Assembly: GCA_030019325.1 (NCBI GenBank)
Contig: JASEFB010000018.1
Location: 1,398-23,147 of the forward strand
DNA from: an archaeon
GTDB lineage: Archaea > Halobacteriota > Syntropharchaeia > Alkanophagales > Methanospirareceae
DNA length: 21,750 bases
Direction of reading: 5' to 3'
The notes under the pieces were generated by a model that was given only the letters and a program-made list of their open reading frames with translations, did not search any database and was not told the origin of the DNA. The translations under genes were made by a program, and so were the position numbers. Of this stretch, positions 15,579 to 21,750 are shown piece after piece (the first letter of the stretch is position 1; each line of letters begins with the position of its first letter).

Positions 15579-18500
15579 AAACGAGAATCACCAAAATACG
15601 TAAAAGGGATGGGCGAATTGTAAAATTCGAGCAGGAAAAAATCACAAATGCCATTTACAAAGCGATGGCTAGTGTTGGAAGGGGAGAGGAAGGCAGAGAA
15701 CGTGCACAAGAACTCACCGAGAAGGTGGTGACCGCGATTGAGAAAGCTTTTGCCGAAAGGGCAGAAGTTCCTTCGGTTGAGGATGTGCAGGATGTTGTTG
15801 AGCAGGTGTTGATTACTGGAGGATTGAGCGAGGTTGCAAAGGCGTATATCTTATATCGGCAGCAGCGTGCTGATATTCGAGGTCTAAAGAAAGTTATAGG
15901 TGTTAAAGATGACTTAAAGCTCTCGGTGAATGCTACAGGGGTGTTGAAAAGGCGCTATTTGTTAAAGGATGAACGCGGAAAAGTTATCGAGACCCCGGGT
16001 CAAATGTTCAACCGTGTAGCAGAAGCAATAGCAAAAGCGGATCTGAAGTATGGTAAAAGCAAAGAGGAGGTAAAAGAGATAGAACGCAGCTTTTACCAGC
16101 TCATGAGTCATTTAGAGTTCCTGCCGAACAGTCCCACATTAATGAATGCCGGAACTGAGCTTGGGCAGCTCGCTGCCTGTTTTGTCTTACCCGTTGAAGA
16201 TTCAATAGAAGGCATATTTGGGGCTGTTAAGAACATGGCGGTGATTCATCAAAGTGGCGGTGGAACAGGATTCTCATTCTCACGGTTGAGACCACAGGGG
16301 GATGTGGTTAAATCAACGGGAGGAATTGCTTCAGGTCCTGTCTCGTTCATGCGTGTGTTTGACGTAGCGACAGGTGTAATCAAGCAAGGAGGCAAAAGAA
16401 GAGGCGCGAACATGGGTATATTGAACGTTGACCATCCCGACATCGTGGAATTTATAAGAGCGAAAGAAGGTGGAGAGTTTGCCAATTTCAATACTTCGGT
16501 AGCAGTTACTGATGACTTCATGCATGCAGTAGAAAGAAATGAAGAGTATGGGCTTGTAAACCCTCGAACGAAGGAAGAAGTGAGGAGAATAAAAGCACGT
16601 GAGATTTTTAACGAGATTGTAACCTGCGCATGGAAGATCGGGGATCCAGGAATTGTTTTTATCGATGAAATCAATGGACATAACCCTCTCTCTACGGTGG
16701 GAACGATCGAGGCGACGAATCCGTGCATAACTGCTGATACGTGGATAATGACGGCTGATGGTCCACAGCAGGTTGAGGAATTGATTGGAAAGAAGTTTGT
16801 TGCGATTGTGAACGGAGATGGGTGGGAGAGTTCGAAAGAGGGATTTTTTGAGAGCGGAATAAGACCGGTTTACAGATTGAGGACGAAGGAAGGGTTTGAG
16901 TTGCGTCTAACAGCGGACCACCCGGTTATGAAAGTGGAGAGAATGACAAGATATAGAGTTGATACGAAATGGAGCAATGCTACGGATTTAAAGCTTGGCG
17001 ATAAAATCGTCTTGAATAATCATAGAGCTAGTAATTGGAGTGTTAAAGATAGAGGCGAGTATGCAGAAGGCGATGGTTATTTAATTGGTTTGCTCTTGGG
17101 GGATGGGACGATTAAAGAGGATAAAGTAATTCTTTCCTCATGGGGCGAGGACAAGGGGGCGGAGGCTGTCAGGTCTCTGGCATATGAATACACGCAATAT
17201 CTACCTCATAGGTCTGATTTCTCAGGTTGGATTGCTGTAAAGGGTAGAAATGAGTTCCGCCTCTCCTTAGGATACCTGAAAAGATTATCACAAGAACTTG
17301 GTTTAAGTCCGGGCATGAAGGCAATAACCAAGGAAATGGAAAAACTATCACAGGATTTCTATAAAGGGCTGCTAAAGGGGCTATTTGATGCTGATGGCTC
17401 AGTCCAAGGGAACCAATCAAAAGGTATCAGTATAAGGCTTGCTCAAAGTAACCTTGGAATTCTAAAAGCGGTTCAGCGTATGCTTTTAAGGTTAGGGATA
17501 TTTTCGAGGATTTATATAAATAGGAGAAGAAAGGGAAAAAAGGAACTTCCTGACAGTAAAGGAGGGGTCAAAAATTACCTTACAAAACCTCAACATGAAC
17601 TGGTAATTTCCAATAATAACATGCTGTATTTCGCTGAAAAAATTGGATTTTGTGACTCCGAGAAGATGGAAAGACTTGAGAATGCTATAAGGAATTACAA
17701 GAGGAGAATGAATCGAGAACGGTTTGTGGCAACCTTAAAGGACTTAGTTCTAGATGGTGTAGAAAAGGTCTATGATGTTCAAATTCCGGGGATAAATGCT
17801 TTTGAGGCCAACGGTTTTGTTCTGCATAACTGTGGCGAGCAGCCGCTCTTGCCTTACGAATCGTGCAATTTAGGCTCGATTAACGTTTCAAAATTTGTTC
17901 AAACCGGTGAGGGTGAAGTAGACTGGGAACGGCTTAAAGAAGTAGTTTGGATCTGCGTGAGGTTCTTAGATGACGTTATAGATGTGAACCGGTATCCAAT
18001 GCGTGAAATAGAAGAAATAACGAAGGTGAACAGGAAGATCGGGCTTGGCATAATGGGATTCGCAGAACTGTTAATCAAGCTCGGGATAGCGTATGATTCA
18101 AAGGATGCACTTTTGATGGGTGAAAAGCTGATGCAATTCGTTACCAATGAGGCGCGACAGTGTTCACGAGAGCTCGGGCTCGAAAAAGGGTCTTTTCCTA
18201 ACTTCGAGCGGAGTGTGTGGTCCACCTACAAGGCGATGCGAAATGCTACGGTGACCACCATCGCGCCAACAGGAACAATAAGTATAATTGCAGGGTGTTC
18301 GAGTGGGATTGAGCCGTTATTCGCAGTTGCATTCATTCGCAATGTATTGGGCGGCATGCTGGAGATAAATAAGTTGTTCGAAGAGATAGCGAAGGAAAGG
18401 GGATTTTATACTAAAGATTTGATGATAGAGATGGCGAAGCGCGGCTCGATACAGGGCATCAGTGGCATTCCAGAGGATATTAAACGGGTATTTGTAACCG

Positions 18501-18784
18501 CACTTGATATCTCACCGGAATGGCATGTACGAATGCAAGCGGCATTTCAGAAATACACGGACAATAGCGTATCAAAGACCGTTAATCTTCCACCTGATGC
18601 TACGTGGGGGGATGTAAAGAACGTGTTTTTATTAGCGTATAAGCTCAAATGCAAGGGCATTACTGTTTATCGGTACGGGAGTAAAGAGCAGGTTCTCTCA
18701 TTGGATATTCCAAAGCTCATGCTTGAAGAATATATACGCGCAGATTCGGAATACACGGGCGAGTGCAGGATTTGCTCGGTATAA
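15575..18784 (+). CDS. nrdJ: Adenosylcobalamin-dependent ribonucleotide reductase (class II) with intein
   Basis: The enzyme reduces ribonucleotides to deoxyribonucleotides using a B12 radical. The precursor is 1069 residues; removing the 369-residue intein leaves about 700. An ATP-cone covers about residues 1-95 (ITKIRKRDGRIVKFEQEKI). The catalytic barrel shows LAACFVLPVED (redox C202), QSGGGTGFSFSRLRP and KRRGANMGILNVDHPDI. The active-site loop ATNP/CGEQPLLPYESCN is split by the intein. C753 of the precursor should be the thiyl-radical cysteine, E755 the catalytic Glu and C764 the redox partner of C202. TTIAPTGTISIIAGCSSGIEP and the C-terminal C1064/C1067 pair (GECRICSV) complete the set. 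It overlaps mmp3 by 4 nt. Confidence 0.95.
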   Translation: MKTRITKIRKRDGRIVKFEQEKITNAIYKAMASVGRGEEGRERAQELTEKVVTAIEKAFAERAEVPSVEDVQDVVEQVLITGGLSEVAKAYILYRQQRADIRGLKKVIGVKDDLKLSVNATGVLKRRYLLKDERGKVIETPGQMFNRVAEAIAKADLKYGKSKEEVKEIERSFYQLMSHLEFLPNSPTLMNAGTELGQLAACFVLPVEDSIEGIFGAVKNMAVIHQSGGGTGFSFSRLRPQGDVVKSTGGIASGPVSFMRVFDVATGVIKQGGKRRGANMGILNVDHPDIVEFIRAKEGGEFANFNTSVAVTDDFMHAVERNEEYGLVNPRTKEEVRRIKAREIFNEIVTCAWKIGDPGIVFIDEINGHNPLSTVGTIEATNPCITADTWIMTADGPQQVEELIGKKFVAIVNGDGWESSKEGFFESGIRPVYRLRTKEGFELRLTADHPVMKVERMTRYRVDTKWSNATDLKLGDKIVLNNHRASNWSVKDRGEYAEGDGYLIGLLLGDGTIKEDKVILSSWGEDKGAEAVRSLAYEYTQYLPHRSDFSGWIAVKGRNEFRLSLGYLKRLSQELGLSPGMKAITKEMEKLSQDFYKGLLKGLFDADGSVQGNQSKGISIRLAQSNLGILKAVQRMLLRLGIFSRIYINRRRKGKKELPDSKGGVKNYLTKPQHELVISNNNMLYFAEKIGFCDSEKMERLENAIRNYKRRMNRERFVATLKDLVLDGVEKVYDVQIPGINAFEANGFVLHNCGEQPLLPYESCNLGSINVSKFVQTGEGEVDWERLKEVVWICVRFLDDVIDVNRYPMREIEEITKVNRKIGLGIMGFAELLIKLGIAYDSKDALLMGEKLMQFVTNEARQCSRELGLEKGSFPNFERSVWSTYKAMRNATVTTIAPTGTISIIAGCSSGIEPLFAVAFIRNVLGGMLEINKLFEEIAKERGFYTKDLMIEMAKRGSIQGISGIPEDIKRVFVTALDISPEWHVRMQAAFQKYTDNSVSKTVNLPPDATWGDVKNVFLLAYKLKCKGITVYRYGSKEQVLSLDIPKLMLEEYIRADSEYTGECRICSV
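16724..17830 (+). mobile_element. Intein with LAGLIDADG homing endonuclease in NrdJ
   Basis: Residues 384-752 of the precursor are an intein. It starts with Cys (CITADTWIMTADGP, block A) and has TADHPVMKV (block B TxxH). The two dodecapeptide motifs are GYLIGLLLGDG (about 501-511) and KGLLKGLFDADG (to 608). It ends EKVYDVQIPG...FEANGFVLHN, followed by Cys as the +1 residue. All splicing residues are present, so it should self-splice. Both endonuclease aspartates (LLGDG and FDADG) are present, so homing activity may be intact. The 1107-nt length is in phase with the host frame. Confidence 0.93.
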
Positions 18785-18894
18785 CGTTCTTCCTGTGATT
18801 TGCGATGCATCCATCGATTTGGAGAAACTAAATAAGCGTTATGAACGCAGAAGGGCTTTTCAGATCCTGACGAGGGACTTTGTATCTCACGAGA

Positions 18895-18903
18895 TTTTAT
18901 ATG
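18895..18903 (+). promoter_or_regulatory. Possible TATA box of secD
   Basis: TTTTATATG lies about 60 nt before the secD start, in the 177-nt gap after nrdJ. It would give a leader of about 35 nt. I see no gene in this gap; the one frame that crosses it begins inside nrdJ and resembles nothing I know. Confidence 0.3.
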
Positions 18904-18961
18904 TAATAATCCCTTCTGCATATTACAAGGGGGATGGTTGTAGAATAGAAGAGAGAAAGAG

Positions 18962-20503
18962 ATGAAGGAAAAAGGGTTGCTGAGGGACATAAGGGTAATG
19001 GCAATGGTCTTCCTCGTTTTAGCAGCCCTGGTTGTCATTTATGTTTATCCTCCACCGCCTCCCGATGCGGGGATAAATGGCAATCTAAAATACGGCCTCG
19101 ATTTAGTGGGTGGTTCGTGGCTGCAGTTGAAGTTGGAGGGCACCTTGGTCGGGATAAACGCACCGGTTAATGAGAGTGAAGTTGCTACATTCCTTGAAAA
19201 GGAGCTGGATGCCGAAGTGGTTTATTACAAGACGGATGATGTGGTAGAATATGAGATAAGGAAGGTTGTCTCAAAAGCTAATTTATCGGACGTTTTGAAG
19301 AAGATTAATGGCAGTATAGCGAAAAACCCGGCTGGAGAAGATTTCTTTGAAGAAGGTGTAACTCGAGAGACGAGAGACGAAACGCGCCAAATAATAGAGA
19401 TAAAGCTAAACTTGTTGGGATTAGCAGACGTTAAACCAAGAACGGTTGGAAGAAATTTTATTCTTGTGGACCTCGCGGGTGTGGATATCGGGACGGCAAA
19501 GAGCATTGTGGGCAAGCCAGGAAAGTTTGAGATAAGAATCCAAGCAGAAGGCAGAGGGGGGGATATAGAAAAGGGGCAAAGATTAGAAGAGATTGAAAAT
19601 ATCACGGCACATGTCGTTTATGGCAGCGAGGGAATAGAAAGCAGAAGTGTAGGGGCAGTGCCCGTGAGAGAAAAAGAGAATGCGCCATGGGGTGCTTCTT
19701 TTACGTTAACCGCGGAAGGAGCGGTGGCATTACGAGAAGCGGCAATGAAATATGGTCTAACAGCCAATCCAACGGAGCCGTATCTGAGGGACCACGAGCT
19801 TGCAATGCTGCTTGACGATGTGGTGGTATACAGTGCGCCATTGTCTTCAGATCTTGCGCAAGAATTAAAACAGAAACCGGTTCCAGGATTGCGTGCTGAG
19901 ACGGGGTTAGGAACCGAGGGATTTGAACGAGCTAAAGAGCTCATTATCCACTTAAAAGCGGGCGTGTTACCCGTAAATGTGGAGATAATAGGATCGGGGG
20001 AAGTTCCAGCCTATTTAGGAGCGAAATTCAAAGAAGGAGCATTAGTTGCTGGATTAATTGCCCTCTTTTCCGTCACGCTCGTTGTTTTTCTGCGATATCG
20101 GGAGAAGAAGATCGTATTGCCAATGTTTTTCACACTTCTGAGCGAGCTAATCCTGATATTGGGTTTTTCAGTAGTGGTTCCAGGGAGGTGGCGGTTGGAT
20201 TTGGCGAGCATTGCAGGGATAATATTGGTGATTGGTACAGGAGTGGACCAATTGGTGATAATAACCGACGAAGTGCTTTCAGGTGGTCGCTCCTCCACGA
20301 GCATGTATCGTAAACGAATATCATTTGCATTTGGTATAATATTCGTTTCCGCGACGACTACGATCGTGGCGATGCTTTACCTTGCATTCATGGTAGCACT
20401 CGGTACACTGAGGGGTTTTGCGATTGTAACCATCGTTGGACTCTTGATAGGTATTTTTATTACAAGACCCGCTTATGCGAGGGTGATAGAAGCGATAGTG
20501 TGA
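18962..20503 (+). CDS. secD: Protein-export membrane protein SecD
   Basis: SecD works with SecF at the SecYEG channel, using ion gradients to help translocation. The 513-residue protein has one N-terminal membrane segment (about 11-31), the signature GLDLVGGSWLQLKLEG, a large extracytoplasmic P1-type domain (about 60-330), then the C-terminal five-helix part. Family motifs are IIGSGEVPAYLGAKFKEGA, ASIAGIILVIGTGVDQLVIITDE and a final ...FAIVTIVGLLIGIFITRPAYARV. The archaeal SecD length (about 500) fits. secF, usually adjacent in archaea, is not found on either side. The start ATG follows a purine-rich GAGAGAAAGAG stretch. Confidence 0.93.
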   Translation: MKEKGLLRDIRVMAMVFLVLAALVVIYVYPPPPPDAGINGNLKYGLDLVGGSWLQLKLEGTLVGINAPVNESEVATFLEKELDAEVVYYKTDDVVEYEIRKVVSKANLSDVLKKINGSIAKNPAGEDFFEEGVTRETRDETRQIIEIKLNLLGLADVKPRTVGRNFILVDLAGVDIGTAKSIVGKPGKFEIRIQAEGRGGDIEKGQRLEEIENITAHVVYGSEGIESRSVGAVPVREKENAPWGASFTLTAEGAVALREAAMKYGLTANPTEPYLRDHELAMLLDDVVVYSAPLSSDLAQELKQKPVPGLRAETGLGTEGFERAKELIIHLKAGVLPVNVEIIGSGEVPAYLGAKFKEGALVAGLIALFSVTLVVFLRYREKKIVLPMFFTLLSELILILGFSVVVPGRWRLDLASIAGIILVIGTGVDQLVIITDEVLSGGRSSTSMYRKRISFAFGIIFVSATTTIVAMLYLAFMVALGTLRGFAIVTIVGLLIGIFITRPAYARVIEAIV

Positions 20504-20516
20504 ATTCGTGAGTTAA

Positions 20517-20801
20517 TTGGTGTTAGAACCTGAACAGGGGAATGAAATCGCCAAGATAATACCATTTGGTTTTTTTGCCGAACCGTATAGTAATGGTAAG
20601 GATTTTAATCATACCCATACGTTATTTGTATATGTTAGATATAAAAACTGTTTGGTCATTATGAATGTGAAAGGCACGAGTGTGACAATTCGTGGCGGTG
20701 AAAAAAATAGCTATTTAGCCAGAGAAGCGGTGGTGGCGAATATGCCTTTCACCATTTTAAGAAGGAACGGAGGTAAAAGGAGAGATGATATTGAGTTTTG
20801 A
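20517..20801 (+). CDS. Hypothetical 94-residue protein
   Basis: I do not recognise this protein. It starts with TTG (or the following GTG), 14 nt after the secD stop, with no strong ribosome-binding site. The predicted product is mostly short beta strands (TLFVYVRYKNCLVIMNVKG) with a basic end (RRNGGKRRDD). Its 3' end overlaps by 17 nt the start of a decayed gene that has a good GGAGGT site. That arrangement is typical of two coupled genes and is the main support for this ORF being or having been real. It could also be chance or a decayed remnant. Confidence 0.35.
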   Translation: MVLEPEQGNEIAKIIPFGFFAEPYSNGKDFNHTHTLFVYVRYKNCLVIMNVKGTSVTIRGGEKNSYLAREAVVANMPFTILRRNGGKRRDDIEF

Positions 20802-20957
20802 GGAGTTGTTGGAAAAGCTTAAGGTCGTGGATTCGAGAAGGCGGTCGAGTTGCTTCGGAAGGGAGAAGAAAGAGTGTTTGCATGGGTGCCGGGGTTAAGG
20901 CATTGGTTGAAGGACCCGGATTATATGTATATGTCAACTCCTATCATAGTTGTTACT
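20785..20957 (+). pseudogene. Frameshifted copy of the small helical protein at 21039
   Basis: An ATG with a GGAGGT site 10 nt upstream opens MILSFEELLEKLKVV, which then runs out of phase. The +2 frame continues with GRGFEKAVELLRKGEE, FAWVPGLRHWLKDPDYMYM and a stop at 20957. The second part aligns well with GLKKAVEMLERGED and FVWAPRLKDWLNDPSYIFW of the intact gene 100 nt downstream. One frameshift, and a gap of about eight residues, explain the break. A sequencing error is possible but the missing N-terminal third argues for real decay. Confidence 0.7.
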
Positions 20958-21006
20958 TGACCCGACCATGAAGTATTACGTGCTCCTCACCTCTTTCCTC
21001 CATCCA

Positions 21007-21017
21007 TATTTAAATAG
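21007..21017 (+). promoter_or_regulatory. Likely TATA box of the 21039 gene
   Basis: TATTTAAATAG is a good archaeal TATA element centred 27 nt before the ATG at 21039. It supports that start and a leaderless message. Confidence 0.5.
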
Positions 21018-21038
21018 GCACACAAAGTAAGTTATAAG

Positions 21039-21404
21039 ATGAAAAATAAAACATATTGCGTGATGAACATGAGATATGCTGAACTTCTCTCATACTTCCG
21101 TAAGGGATTGAGGAACGGGAACTGGCGAAGGCTGAATTTCCTGGATAAAGCGCTATATAGAGCTGCTATGGAGTATGCGAAACGCGGTAGAAGCATAGTT
21201 AACGGATTGCTTGTAGAGAAGCTTTTGGAGCTTGTTGCGAGGTTAAAGGAGACGAGAGGGATGAGAATATTTGAAAGGGGATTGAAAAAAGCGGTTGAGA
21301 TGTTAGAAAGAGGGGAAGATAAAGGGTTGTTTGTATGGGCGCCGAGGCTAAAGGATTGGTTGAATGACCCAAGTTATATCTTCTGGCTAGGGACGGTGCG
21401 GTGA
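21039..21404 (+). CDS. Small basic helical protein, unknown function
   Basis: The 121-residue protein is not one I can name. It looks all-helical and strongly basic, with an N-terminal YAELLSYFRKGLRNGNWRRL stretch, a middle rich in Leu, and a C-terminal motif WAPRLKDWLNDPSYIFW shared with the decayed copy at 20785. Two copies in 600 nt suggest a lineage-specific family that expands by tandem duplication. ATGs at 21063 and 21069 are alternative starts, but the TATA spacing favours 21039. The small size, Arg/Lys content and conserved Trp-rich end would fit a nucleic-acid or protein-binding role, though that is only inference. Confidence 0.6.
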   Translation: MKNKTYCVMNMRYAELLSYFRKGLRNGNWRRLNFLDKALYRAAMEYAKRGRSIVNGLLVEKLLELVARLKETRGMRIFERGLKKAVEMLERGEDKGLFVWAPRLKDWLNDPSYIFWLGTVR

Positions 21405-21634
21405 AGATGAAAATAATCGCGGGGATACCGGCGCATAAACACTTTTTCTTTTTAGAAAAAAGAAAACCTGTGCTAAAAGAAAAAATGGAAGGAAAGACAC
21501 AAAGTTGTTCTTTTGGTAAAGCTTTTCTTTTGAAGAAAAGGTTTGTAGTAAATGCGGCTGAACAAGGGCTAAGGATAAAAGAAGTAGGGATTAGCATCTG
21601 GGGCGATGGAAGGATAAGTGGTGGTTTTGATTGA
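21401..21634 (+). CDS. Doubtful 77-residue ORF spanning two hairpin repeats
   Basis: A GTG at 21401 overlaps the previous stop (GTGA) and opens a 77-codon frame. Residues about 13-50 come from two AT-rich hairpins (21444-21466 and 21518-21544), giving Lys/Phe-rich runs such as HKHFFFLEKRKP. The outer parts (KIIAGIPAH and the end LRIKEVGISIWGDGRISGGFD) look more protein-like. It may be a gene into which repeats were inserted in frame, or no gene at all. Confidence 0.3.
   Translation: MKMKIIAGIPAHKHFFFLEKRKPVLKEKMEGKTQSCSFGKAFLLKKRFVVNAAEQGLRIKEVGISIWGDGRISGGFD
21444..21466. repeat. AT-rich hairpin
   Basis: TTTTCTTTTT (21444-21453) and AAAAAGAAAA (21457-21466) form a stem with loop AGA. It closely resembles the hairpin at 5096-5118 and lies about 40 nt past the stop of the 21039 gene. 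Confidence 0.45.
21518..21544. repeat. AT-rich hairpin
   Basis: AAAGCTTTTCTT (21518-21529) pairs with AAGAAAAGGTTT (21533-21544), with one G-G mismatch and loop TTG. It belongs to the same general family as 5606-5631. Confidence 0.45.
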
Positions 21635-21637
21635 AAA

Positions 21638-21666
21638 TCCTAAATCCTAAATTCTAAACCCTAAAC
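21638..21666. repeat. Four tandem heptamers, YYCTAAA
   Basis: TCCTAAA, TCCTAAA, TTCTAAA and CCCTAAA run head to tail at 21638-21665. They end 4 nt before hairpin array E. Two copies of the same heptamer lie at 5771-5784. Confidence 0.65.
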
Positions 21667-21669
21667 ATG

Positions 21670-21750
21670 TGGGGCTCTGCCCCATCATGGGCTCCGCCCA
21701 TGCCCCCGCAAGCCCCGGAGGGGCTTACCCGCAAGCCCTGTAAGGGCTTA
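21670..21750 (+). repeat. GC-rich hairpin array E (cut by window end)
   Basis: There are four modules with three-base loops: TGGGGC-tct-GCCCCA (21670-21684), CATGGGC-tcc-GCCCATG (21686-21702), AAGCCCC-gga-GGGGCTT (21710-21726) and AAGCCCT-gta-AGGGCTT (21733-21749). It has the same layout as array A, with stem changes matched on both arms. It may continue past the window. Confidence 0.85.

Noticed and set aside
16249..16728. 159-codon ORF opposite nrdJ
   Set aside because: It is antisense to the conserved reductase barrel and has no independent support.
18723..18965. 80-codon ORF overlapping the 3' end of nrdJ
   Set aside because: Its first 60 nt lie inside nrdJ in another frame, it has no recognisable family pattern, and no ribosome-binding site. 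The gap more likely holds only the secD promoter.
21638..21666. True telomere
   Set aside because: Only four imperfect heptamers are present, followed by other repeats; archaeal chromosomes are circular.
1..21750. Borg-like or viral extrachromosomal origin
   Set aside because: The content is mostly core housekeeping genes (ABCE1, PheT, L12, SecD, NAD synthesis, tRNAs) in normal operon-like order, with no virion or replication genes.

Overview
The window looks like a chromosomal segment from a methane-metabolising euryarchaeon. I would guess an ANME-1/Methanophagales-type or related methanogen-like lineage, but that placement is inference. The archaeal character is seen directly: an ABCE1/RLI ribosome-recycling ATPase, an acidic-tailed P1/L12 stalk protein, an archaeal-length PheT, a PAC2 protein, L-aspartate dehydrogenase for NAD synthesis, two tRNAs without encoded CCA, and TATA-like boxes 22-30 nt upstream of start codons. 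A methanogenesis marker protein 3 gene and an F420-type FrhB/FdhB-like protein point to a methanogenic or methanotrophic archaeon.

Layout. Positions 1-900 hold the 3' part of an F420 hydrogenase/dehydrogenase beta-subunit-like gene (+), followed by an AlkA-type DNA glycosylase (+). From 1988 to 7555 nearly everything is on the minus strand: ABCE1 and an inositol-monophosphatase/FBPase-type phosphatase 1 nt apart, tRNA-Glu(UUC), ribosomal protein P1/L12, tRNA-Arg(UCG), a CBS-pair protein and an agmatinase-family enzyme. Positions 7556-7895 have no intact gene but hold a decayed fragment of pheT and a small broken ORF. From 7896 to 11754 (minus) lie pheT, a TPR protein of unknown role and nadX, tightly packed. 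nadC diverges from nadX over an 84-nt gap, so two steps of NAD synthesis from aspartate sit side by side (quinolinate synthase is not here). An Hsp20 and a PAC2-family gene (minus) follow. Methanogenesis marker 3 then overlaps by 4 nt with an intein-containing B12-dependent ribonucleotide reductase (+), and secD comes next. The last 1.2 kb is accessory: a 94-codon ORF, a frameshifted copy of a small helical protein, an intact paralogue of it, and a doubtful ORF built partly from hairpin repeats.

The most unusual content is a family of GC-rich modular hairpin arrays, 7-8 bp stems with three-base loops, seen at 2570-2652, 4900-4957, 5016-5094, 8017-8052 and 21670-21750. All are in the same orientation on the given strand. 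Three lie between genes. Two lie inside essential genes, where they are translated: about 30 extra residues in the second ATPase domain of ABCE1 and about 12 in the C-terminal part of PheT, both read in the same frame to give an RGGRG peptide. A second, AT-rich hairpin family (TTTCTTT/AAAGAAA type) occurs at five places, mostly beside gene ends. Together they suggest two dispersed palindromic repeat families, one of which tolerates insertion into proteins.
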